From assembly GCA_029582165.1 (NCBI GenBank), contig CM055875.1, positions 5,013,001-5,077,000 of the forward strand: a DNA stretch of 64,000 nucleotides, in the 5' to 3' direction. Both the position numbers and the translations under genes were made by a program. Position 1 is the first letter of the stretch. Each line of letters starts with the position of its first letter. This DNA comes from Portulaca oleracea. Lineage: Eukaryota > Streptophyta > Magnoliopsida > Caryophyllales > Portulacaceae. Shown here in pieces: positions 45,801 to 57,800 of the stretch. Under the pieces are notes generated by a model. It saw only the letters and a program-made list of their open reading frames with translations. It did no database searches and had not been told where the DNA came from.

Positions 45801-48800
45801 CCAGACTTTAGTACATATTTGGATTCTGGATATATATGGGAGGCTCCACAAAGTACTTTCTAATAAAGGGAGATGACCCCCTATAGACAAAAGCTTACAG
45901 TTTCATCCTGCCATCTCTTGTTTCCATTAAAGGATCCAAAATAGATAAGCTATTATAGAAGGCCCACGCACCGAGGAGGACCCAGATAAAATGAAGGGAC
46001 ATGATCAACTCCACAACAAAAAAAAAACTAGCTGAGTGATGCATCTGACGAATTTCCTTAAAAGGAACGAGACCACTTTTGGTGAAGTTAACTCAAACTA
46101 AACAAAGCGTAACAGAGAAGCATGATGCATGCAGTCTGGCTCACAAAGCACTATAGTATCATCAGCAAAAAGCAGATGTGAAACTGAATAAGTCATGAAG
46201 CTAGGATTTTGAAAATCACAACCATCTACAAAACCCACCTGAACAACTTTATTCACCATTTTGCTAAAGTCTCCATGACCAAGATGAATAATGGTGGTAA
46301 CGGATCACCTTGCCCTAATCCTGTAGAACTTGAGAAAAATCCTACATCTCCTCCAGTTGGCAGGAAAGCCCATGTTTTCAAGAATGGCCAAGAGAAAACT
46401 CAAAGACACATGATCATATGCCTTCTCAATATCAAGTCTACAGTGAATGGTCACCTACCCTGACTTGACATACCCATCAACAAATTCATTGGCAATTAAA
46501 GCTGCATCAAAAATCTGACACCCTGAAAAGAGCGCATGCTGGATAAGTGGTTATGGCCAATCACTTTACCCATCATAGTCCTTAAACTTGAGGCAAGGAC
46601 ATTAGCTAGAAGTTTAAACACACTTCATACCAAAATGATGGGTTGAAAATTTTTAATGTCATTAGCACCAGCCACTTTAGGAATCAAGGTGAATAAAGTA
46701 GCACTGAAGCCTTTCTCGAAAATCATGAAGTCCAGACAGACCAATAACATTGTGCTTAACAATACTCTGACAATGCTGAAAGAAGGAGATGTTGAAGTCA
46801 TCAGTCCATGGAGCTTTCTCTTTGCCTAATTCATTTCTCTGATACTCTGACTCTTCTAAGTAGTAGCCGTACCCGTGTCCGACCAAACACAACATGGATA
46901 TGGACACAATATGTGTCCGACACCCACTTTGGCAATCGGACACGGCTGAGTTGTCCTTGAATGATGTAGTGTGAAGACACTCATGCTAACTAGGGAAACT
47001 TGATTGTTCTAAGAATGAACTCCATGAGTTTACTGTTAATTTTTATGTTAGACTTTATTTAAGTTGTTATTATTGTTTTATTAGCAATGATTATGAGAAC
47101 TTTTTAAGATTTTAGCTTAATATAAAAATTGCCTTCGTACCCAAATCCGTGTCACCGTACCCGTGTCCAAATACAAGACCCTATCCCCGAGTCTGACAAA
47201 AGCAAAAAAATTGTGTCTGACCCACAAATATGTGTCCGTATCCGACACCCGTACCTGAGTCAGAGTAACATAAATTCATTTATTCCCTTCCAGACCACCT
47301 CCTTTGAGAAGTGCCAAACCAACCAGACAAGTGGCATCCACAAGGTTTATAGCATCAAACAAAACTCCATCAAAAACAGGCCTTGTAAACTCATCTTCCT
47401 CATAAAGCTTTCAATTGAAATGGATAATAGCCCCCCTAAACAGGGGCGCATCGAGAAAACATGACACCAAATTACATCTTTATTTATCTTTTAGGAATGG
47501 TTCTATATGGTAGAACATTCAGAATGTTTGTTACTAATATCATCAGTAAGAAAGCTGTCTGAGATATGTCAGGATAACAGACTTATCTTCTTATCTTACT
47601 AGTAGATTTTATGCCCTATTAATAGCCCTATACAGTGTTCTTAGTCTAGGGAGTTTTTGATAAGGGATACAGATGGAGTCATCCACAGGTGACCCCTCCT
47701 TACTCCCAGTCTCCCACACGCGCTTCAAAATGCCAAGAACATTTTCCAGAGTGGCAAAGTCTACCAAGGAGAGCCATCTATGCAAATCTATCATGGTGAA
47801 CAAAATAAATTTCTGTAGAGATAAATCATCCACCAAGCAAGAGTTCATTACTAAAAGGTGGAATCCACCGTAAAAGTAGTTGTTCACACAGTGGCAGATG
47901 TTACATCATCTTTTTGTTTCTTAAGAAAAGAAATAGAGACCAAGAGAAATAGGTTGTCAACTTGTCATTCTACCCATATTTACCTTCTTGTCCCTGTCCC
48001 CTATTTTTTGGCTTTTCTTTTGGAGGGGAGGGGGGAAAATACTAATAAGTGTCACTCTCCAATCTTTTACGATGACAAGGTCGCTAAAAATGGATTGTGA
48101 TTGTAGTTTCTGAAAAGTGCCAGAGAAGTACCTGTCCGGCCTACAAGAATGCAGCCCAGTCACAAAGTTATAAGCTGCATTCAATGACGTATCTGTCATC
48201 CAGTGTAAGTATGCAATGACACATGCAGGAGACCGGTCAAATCCTGATGTGCAAGTGACAAAAACACGATGGTTTTTCTTCAGCAAGCGCAACAAAAGCC
48301 CTACACAGAAAGGTAGCTTCTTTCTCATATCAAAAGAGTCCCCTTCCCTGTAAAATAAAATTAAAAAAAAATTATAAAAAAAACATATTCTTAGCACATG
48401 GTACAATAACAGGATTTAAACTCAATCCTTTGACTCACTAGAGTCATCATTTCGATAACGTCATCAGCGAGTTGAGTCGATGATAATATAAGTTCAAATT
48501 AAACGAAATCACGCATGGCTGGGATGCCTAGGAAAACCTTAACATATTTCTGAGTTGGAAAATCTTATGGCACAACAATAATAAAAATCTTGCAAGACGA
48601 AGAGAAGAAGTAGCTTCTCTGCTACAAGTACTAAACAGCATGAATTACACTTACCTAATGGCATAAGTTATCATTAAGATATTCTCTCGTTGGCAACACT
48701 CATTGATAGAATTAGGGTTGATTCCCCAGTTTTCGGCTTCAATTGCACTCTGAAAATTCAGCACAGCAGTGACTCCCTGATACAAAGCTCCTGAGTGAGA

Positions 48801-51800
48801 AAAAAAACCAAACTATACGAGCAGTCGAATTCACATGTTAGTAACCAAAACACTTGCACTTACCACATTTGCTAATGCTTCCACATCAGATTCTTTTTGT
48901 ATGCAGGACCCAACATATAATTGTTCAGTAACCTAAACAAAAAGACAAAAACAAACAAACACATGAAATAAGTTATTTGAAGAAATGCATACAGTACCTT
49001 ATACTGTTTAGTTACTATTATACACCATATAGACATGAATTATAACAGACAACATAATTGCACATAACTTGGGGATATAGTCGTATAAATCACTGATATG
49101 AAGTATCTGAAAGGTACATTCAGAATAGAAAATGTTTAATGGAAGGGGAAAACTGAATGTGAATAAAACATTATTGAAACTCCAATGTGCATCCCAAAGA
49201 TTATGCAAGTACTACAGAGCATAGTCACGTAGAAACAGTTGCTGTAACAATTATAATGGAAAATGTTTTGGATTGCCGCTTTGTTGTCACAAAAGAGAGG
49301 GATGGGTAGTTGAACTGAAATCCTTAGATCCCTCAACAAGAAGGAGAGCCACTCGAGCTCGGATGTGGTGGCTGACATGGCCCTGTATTCGGCCTCCACT
49401 GTGGTTTAGCCATGGTCTTTTGCTTCTTGGTTTTCCAGGAGACCAGTGCAGGACCAAGAAACACACAGTAACCGGAAAGAGACCTAGCAGTCATCCGGCA
49501 ACTGCCCCAATCAGCATCACAGTATGCCTCGACTTTCAAGTCAGAGTTAGCCGGATAGAAGAGACCTTTATTTGCAGTGCCCTTCAACTAACGCAACACA
49601 TACAAAGTTGCCTGGTAGTGTGGTTCACGGGTTCCTGCAAAAATTGGCTCAAGTGTTGGACAACATAAGAGATGCCCGGCCTGGTCAAGGTCAAGTAAAG
49701 CAACCGCCCACAATCCGCCAATACTTCTCCGGATCGACCAAAGGTTGACCCACATCAGTGGATAGCTTCAACCCTCGAGGCAAGGGGAATTTGGTGGCCT
49801 TTGCAGCGGTGAGGCCGGCATTGGTCAAAATATCCAGGACATACTTGTGTTGGTTCAGAAGAGTTCCTTGGGCGGATCTGGCGATCTCAATCCCCAGGAA
49901 ATATCGAGCCAATCCCAGGTCTTTTATGGTGAAGGCCTTGTGTAGTTGGTGTTTGACCTCTACTATACCCGAGGCATCATCCCCGGTAATCAACAGGTCG
50001 TCCACGTACACAAGAATACAAGTGAGCCGACCACCAGATTCTTTGATAAACAAGGAATAATCGCTTTTAGACTGAGCAAAGCCAAGCCTCTTGAGGAAGT
50101 TGCTAAGTTCTAAATTCCATTGTCGGGAAGCCTACTTCAGCACATAGGGGGAACGTTCAAGCTTGCACACTTCTCCATTCTTGGCCTTGTGCTAACCCTC
50201 AGGAGGCAACATGTACACCTCCCCATCCAAGAAGCCATGCAAGAAGACATTATTGATGTCCAATTGGTGCAAAGGCGAGCCCTTTGCGGTTGCCATAGCA
50301 ATGAACACTCGTACCGTAGTGAGTTTCGCAACGGGGGAGAATGTATGCTTATAATCTCTATCCTTGACTTGCTCAAGACCCCGAATGACGAGTCGATCCA
50401 TGTACCGTTCTACATACCCGGCAGGCCGAAATTTCACCTTGTACACCCATTTAGATGTGAGCGCCTTCTTCCCTGGGGGCAAGGGAGTCAGTTTACAAGT
50501 CCCATTGTGTTCTAGAGCCTGTAGTTCAGTGTCCATAGCAAGGACCCATTATGGATGATGGATGGCCTGCTTGTAACAACTAGGCTCAGGCACATGCATG
50601 GTTGCAACCAAAGAGGTCACAAAATCATGTGATAGATGCTAGAAATCCGAGGGAACAAATACAGGGTGGACAGTGCTCCCACAGTGATGGGCAGTGGCAG
50701 ACCCCCAAGGCCTACGTGTGGGCTGAAGGAAGTCGCGGAGCTAGGTAGGTGGAGCCCTAACCCGGTCAGACCTCCTCAGAGAAGGTGGTCCCCTGGCCAA
50801 CTCGAGTGAAGTTTTAGACATGAGAGGGATTGAATCCACTGGAGGGGTAGGATCAGGATCGTCATGCGGTTTAGAACTATCCTGAGTGGGAAAGGGAGAT
50901 GTGTTGGTGATCACAAAGGGCTGAGAGCAATGAGGGAGACAATGATGGGTGTCCTCTACGTGCATCCAAGCTCAATAGGACTGTGATGAGGGAACAATTG
51001 AGATGGTGCCCGCTCTTCAGCACTTTCTGGTGATAGAAAAGGGAACACATCTTCTTTGAAGAAGACATCTCGACTATGAAGAATCTTCTTCATGGCTAAA
51101 TCCAGTAGCTTATATCCCTTCACTCCATAAGTGTATCCAAGTAGGATACACCTTCGAGCTCTATTTTCAAATTTGTCATGTTCACCAAGCACTGCCGCAT
51201 AGCAGAGACATCCAACTGTTCTTAATTCACTCAAGGCAAGCTTTCAGCCATGGAGAACCTCAAACGGACTCTTCCACCTCAGATTTTCCATAGGCATCAT
51301 GTTGATGACATGTGTTGCCGCTGAAATACACTCTCCCCGGAAGCTTTACGGAAATCAAGCCTGAATCTGGATAGCTTTGGCCGTGTCCAACAAGAGGCGA
51401 TGCTTGCGCTCAACAACCCCATTCTGCTGAGGGGTCCGAACCACCTATCGTTGGTGGACAATGCCCTTACTAGCAAACAATTGAGCACATGAAGCTTGGA
51501 CAAACTCAGTTCCATTGTCAGATCGAACAATGGTAACTTTGGAACCAAACTGCGTATCAACAAGGTTAAGAAAATGCTCTATACAATCGAATACTTGTGT
51601 CTTATTATGAAGCAATTCGGTCCAAGTAGAGCGGCTAAAATAATCAACAATGGTAACAAAATACCGAGCCCCATTAATATCTGAGACTATACGGACCCCA
51701 AAGGTCTACATGAATCAATTGGAAACAAGTAGTTTTAATAGAGCTCCGCTGAAATAGCAGCCTATGAGCCTTAGCCAAAATACAGATTTCACAAAAAAAC

Positions 51801-54800
51801 TTGCTACAATCAACACCATGACATCCCTCAAACATGTCGCAACTTCGACACAGATGCCTGCCCCAATCTCGTATGTAGAATATCTCAGGCATTGCAATCA
51901 TTATGAGAAGTATTCAATCAGCTAGGCATAACAACGTTCTGGCCCTTATGACAAAAATCAGCTTTAAGGGGAACAACCTTATTTGGACTGGAATCCAGCC
52001 TATACAGGTCGTTGCTTGCATAAGCCACAACAACTTAGCAATTAGTTGAAAGGTCCTGAAACAAGGATTTCGTAGGAAACATGATTATGTATAATTGCTC
52101 ATATGTCAGAAGCCGAAGGACAAAAAACAAGTTGTACTTGAAATCGAGGACCAATAAGACCTTTCTAAGTTGGACTCCCTGACCTAGCTGGACAGTACCA
52201 CATTTGCTCACGGTTTTAATATCGCCATCAGGTAGAATAATGTAAACAGGCCTAGGCAAGTCAACAATATCACACAGCAAGTCCCGGTCATATGTCATGT
52301 GGTCACTGGCTCCGGTGTTAACAATCCATGCGGAATGCCTAACTTGAATACTAGTTTGCGTAGCACAGCAAATGTGAGGCAAGTTAAAGTTACCTGCAAA
52401 ATAAGCAAATTGACTACTGATCTGCTCTCGTAGAGAGTCCAGTGACTGAGGGCTGCGTGGATAGTCCATTGATTGCTTGCCTTTAGTCATCTTCATGACC
52501 TCCCGAGCGATGGCCTGAACAAGCTTGAAGTCAAGCTGAGTTTCCTCACCCAGCGGTGTGTCCTCTTCCATCTGCACATTGGTTGCGATCTTAGAATTCG
52601 AGCCTCTCCCCTTCTGGTTTTCCTTGGATCGACCATACCAGTCCGGGTAGACGATCAGCTTGAAGCACTAATCTATGTCATGTCCGGGTCTGTTGCAATT
52701 AGTGCAGAACTTTCCTCCTTTCCCTTTCTTGTTGTCTTTCTTGTTCTTCACTGAGTTTGCAGCGAGTGCGGTGCCTTCGTCAATCTTGTTGGAGCCAGTG
52801 CTTGTTGAGTGTCGCTGAGTGTGAGCAGCAAACTCGACTGTCATATGAGCCCCTGCGGAGGCATTCCTCTGGCATTCGATGCGATGGACCATCGAATACG
52901 CCTTATTAACATATGGCATCAAATCCATTAGGAGGATCTGATTCAAGAATTGGACAAGATGCCGTCGGTGCTCCATATCCACCATTTTCTTCACATGAGG
53001 ACATGTAATCGGACATGTATATTCAGGCACTTCAGCCATCTCACTGAGCTCATCCCAAAGTCTTTTGAGCTTAGTGTAATACACGGCGACGGAGCTCTTC
53101 CCTTTATGTAATTCACTTATCTCATACTCCAATTGGTAAAGCAATGGACCATTGCTTTGTCTGAAGCGCTCCGAGAGTTCCTTGCACAATTCCTTCACGG
53201 AATTGACATATGAATGCCTCTGAGAGTTCGGGAATCATGTGATTCAGCAACCAGCTAATCACCATGGAATCGCATTTAATCCACTGATTTCGTAGTGAGA
53301 CCCAAGTCGGCTTCGAGCAATCACCCGTAATGAACTCTAGCTTCACCTTAGTCCTCAAGGCGATCTTGATTGACCGACTCCACTTCATGAAATTCAATCC
53401 GTTCAGCTTGATCGTAACTAATAATCACCAAGCCTGGAGCATCGTTATTGTAGAGTTCCATCTCTCTTTCCTCACCGACGTTTCTCTCAACATCAGTGCT
53501 GTCGGAATCAGCCGTGGAAGTATCAAATCAAAGGGAATTAAGAGAAAACGAGCAAAATTAATCGAAATAAGGAACGAATAGGGCACCGAACTCAATCGGC
53601 GATTAGGTTTGAAGAAATCAAGATAGATCGAAGAGATGATCAGGAATCAAACCGGCGATTGAAGTAGAAATCACCGGAAAAACAAGAATTGATCAATCAA
53701 GAAGTCGAATCAACGAAGATTCAATCGATGATCAAGAAAAAATTTGCAGAATTGATCAACGATTCGCAAGAATTCTCAGGCTCAGAATCTTGAGCTCTGA
53801 TACCATGTAAAATGTAGAGAGAGAGAAAGTGGGAGAATTTGTGTCTTTGTATTAACGAAGCAATAAATCTGTACACAGCAGCACAATATATAAATACATG
53901 GGTGAAGGCGGTGAAAGAAGCCTGACAAACTCCAACTAATGCTCAGTTGGCAAGTTGGTTACAACAACCCAACTCCACCTTGTATCCTTCACAAAATACT
54001 ACATAGTTCAGGAACCTAACTCTCAATTCTTTAAAATCCGGAAAAGCAGACAGATCAACGATCAGATAGGCAACTTCTGACCTTCGGAATTGAATCCATC
54101 ATTATTATTTGGCATTGGCTTGACATATGTTGTGATGCATTGGAAGTCATTTCTTTTACATGAAGAGCAACCACAATCAGGCAACTTATTAAAGAACAGG
54201 TCGCATGATTGACAAGTCATCTCTTCTTTTACGGAATCTTTGGTCAGGTATAATGGGAGTTACTAGAAGAGTCGACAGATAATTATATTCTAGGCTAACA
54301 CCATCCCAAAGGGGTCAACCTAACGATGACATTGTGTTTTAAGTTTCAGCTACACAAAATCTTTTAAAGGGGAACAAATTAATAATGAGGGGGTTGGTGC
54401 TCTGGTAAGAGTTTGCAAAACACAATCATTAGAGCATCAAATCAACATACTAACCACATAAATCCCCCCCCCCCCCAACCACCACCACCATCCACTTAGA
54501 AAATAAAGGAGTAGAACATCACACCTTACTGTAGCGCAAACCAAGAGAGTGATTGTAGTAGAGTTCTCCTTTAGAACGATCAAGAGCCCTAATATATTCA
54601 TCTAATGGGAAGCTTCCATGACCCCATTCAGCATCAGCTGAATCATCCTCAGATGAAACGCACACAATTTGGCTAATTGGTGTGCTCTTCTGCGCAAACA
54701 GATAGCCATTTCCATTTTGACCACCAGTCAGAATCATCCACGCTTTGGGCGCAAGAAACTTTGAAGAGAACACAACAAATCCTGGATTCCCATAACTCTC

Positions 54801-57800
54801 ACCAGATGCTTGCAAACCTGATGCAACTAAGCTCTTGTTCCATGTGGCAATAGGGATGTGGCCTCTATTGAATAAAATTTCAAGATCTTCCATGAGAAGA
54901 AGTTCGTGGATTGGGAAGGGTGAGTAAGGCCTCTCGAGGACCAAGCTGAAAGATCCAACTTTCTCCTTGAGAACACTCCTAATGAGCCAAAAAACAATTA
55001 ACCGTAGCAAAGTTATTGAAAGACATAGTAAAAAGAGTATGTTTCTGTGATGTAGTTTATATCATACATCCATTTATATTTACAATTAGACTGCAATTTC
55101 GAATTACCCGATAACCCGAATTCAACCATGAAATTTCTGGTTTTGAACACGATTTTTTCAACTAAACCCAAGTATACCGAACTCGAAAATTAGCGTCAAA
55201 CCCGACTACTGCCTTTGACCCGAAAATTTAACTTTTTGAGTTAAACTTTATTAAAATTTGTGACTTTGCATTCAAATTTTTAACTATTAAACTATAAGCG
55301 CAACTTATTTATTTGTTATTTCTCTTATTTAAGTTAAAATAGTAACAATAATCTAACATTGCTAGAAGATAATCATATTTTATTATATATATTGTACAAA
55401 AAGTAGTATTTAAAGACCATATTTTAAAAAGAAAACGCGAAAAAAGGTCGCAATCATAACCCGTTGGGTTGACCCGAAACCGAAATACACCGCCCGTATT
55501 TTCCCGAACCCGAAATACACCCGACCCAGATTGGCGAACCGATATACGCCCGAATTCAAACCGCCCCGACCGAATTGGATGTGTCTATTTACAATACACT
55601 ACAAACCCTCTCAACAACAAGCCCATGAGACTTATAGACAACTGAGCTCCAAGAAATCAGGGGAACCAAATTATGGTTATAGTTAGATCTGAAATGAATG
55701 TCACACAACAACCTGCCTTATAAAGATGGAACCAATTCTGTTACGTAACACCAATTATGGCATGTGAAGCCTTTGGGTTCATTTTATTCAAGGCAGACCA
55801 CATATAAAATATGTAGATTGAGAAAGTTATGTCATGCATCATATCTTAATGGTCTCATTCTAACGATTTCTTACTCTCATATAGTGCATCATAATCAAGT
55901 CAAATGCAATATATAACCTTGGTACACATATTAACCAATGAACAGTGCTCTAAGCCTATTATCAGACTATCAGCTCATACTGATTTGACTGCTGTCTATT
56001 TCCCATCCAAACAGATAGCAAAAGAGTGTCCCCAACACAAAGTAGCAAAAATTCAGTATATGCGAAAAAGACAAAGAGTCTGAGGATAATGGCAATAAGA
56101 GATTAACATGCAATACAAATTGCAATATAATGTCTATGAACTGACTGCCAAATTAAAAAAAAAAAAAAAAAAACAATTGTGAATGTCTTCCAAAGTGGCA
56201 ATACAAATTAACTTAACCATTACGGTTGAATTTCTAAGAAAATATGACAGCGCAGAAACTAGTACTTCCACCTATTAATTGCAGTTTCATTTTGCTGGTT
56301 AACTTTCACAAGGTTGAGGGGAGGGGGGTGGCGACTGGAGACAACTTCACAATTACATGAATGCTGTAGATTTCAGGAAGGAAGTGACTCAATCTTTAGT
56401 TTCGCATACAAGGCATTTTCCCCAGTGTTCTTTATCTCAATAAACGGAACAGCATAAGTACTAACTGCCAGATTTAAAATAAATAAATAAATAACTTCTA
56501 AATTGTGGGAGTGGGAAAGTAAAGAAATATATACTGTGCATCAACAATGTCCTTGATCTCTATAAACTGACTCCCAGATGAATCACTTGCCTTCTTCAAA
56601 GTGTCACCCACCATAACTATCCTTGACCTTTCTGCATTCCCCTAAGAACACGTTACAAAATCAATATAATTAAGAAACAAATAAGGAAAAAGTCATTTTT
56701 TTCATAGCAAAATAGGATATTATTAGATCAGAATGGGCTGGGTGCATAGCAGGCATCCTACATAGGACCTTGTACATCCAAAATAGAACCTATCACAAAT
56801 AAGAACAAAAGCAAAAGGCTAAATCAAAGGTATGGCTATAAATTTTAAAGAGATGACACCATAAAACACCAGAATTGTAGCCACAAAAAGGTGCGGTAAG
56901 AAAGTTTATGTGACACATGCAAATTAAGCTAATAACAGGATTCAAAATGCAGTAACTGGCACCACATTGTGGAATCAAACTGAAACAATCACATAACAAA
57001 GGGCCTTAAGTATAGGGAAGTGTGGTTATATAATTTGAATTATTATTTATTTCACATATAGTTTTGTTATTTATTTTTTATTTTTCTTTTTTTATATTTT
57101 ATTATTTTACTTTATGTATTTTTTGTTTTCTCATGTATTTGTATACATTTTACTCTTTTTTTAATATTTTATTTCAATTGTTATTTTTAAATTTTAAACT
57201 TCGATTTTTAAATTGGAAAATTTGTTTTCATTATTTTGTGTTACCTAGTCTTATTTCCATTATTTATTATTTTTAATTTTTAATTGTTTATAAAGCTTTC
57301 CAAGTAATATTGACCTCGACATTTCTGCCTTATAATAAAGAAATATATGGTATTTCATCCATTGGCATTATTATGTGCCATGTAGATAAAAAAAAAAATT
57401 AAAAAAAAGTTAACTATAGATTTGCAGTATTTTACTTTTTAAGTGAAAGTATTGTATGCATTCAATGCAACAGCTAAATGAATAAAAAAAAATGAAATGG
57501 AAATGCAATTCAAATATTGAAAAATATCATGGAAACGATCAAATGGATGCCCTTAGTAGTCTTACTATTAGCATCACATGGAAACGAAATGGATGACTAA
57601 TAAATTATGTTTTATAAGTTACTGAAAGTTCATAAATCAGACACATAAATGTTGTTCTCAGTTGCGAATGGCTGTCACAGTTATTACAATGCTCATTGAG
57701 GTCTTTCCAATATGAAAGTTGAAACATGACAAACAGCTAAAAATCCAGTAAAGTGTAGTGCATTCAACTGTAAAAGAGTCATGGTGTTTAAAAAAAGATA

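Larger units (their letters stand above)
45443..48131 (-). other. LSF1 intron 6
   Basis: It contains a minus-strand LINE reverse-transcriptase fragment (about 46120-47450) interrupted by a MULE-like element (46837-47272), and an unassigned minus-strand frame of 92 codons at 47609-47887. No other gene was recognised. Short stretches at 45443-46100 and 47890-48131 hold nothing I can name. Confidence 0.6.

Noticed and set aside
47609..47887. Minus-strand frame of 92 codons in LSF1 intron 6
   Set aside because: It could be part of the LINE, but it has no diagnostic motif and is not joined in frame to the RT fragment.
57064..57276. Phe- and Tyr-rich frame of 70 codons
   Set aside because: It is low-complexity T-rich DNA within an intron.
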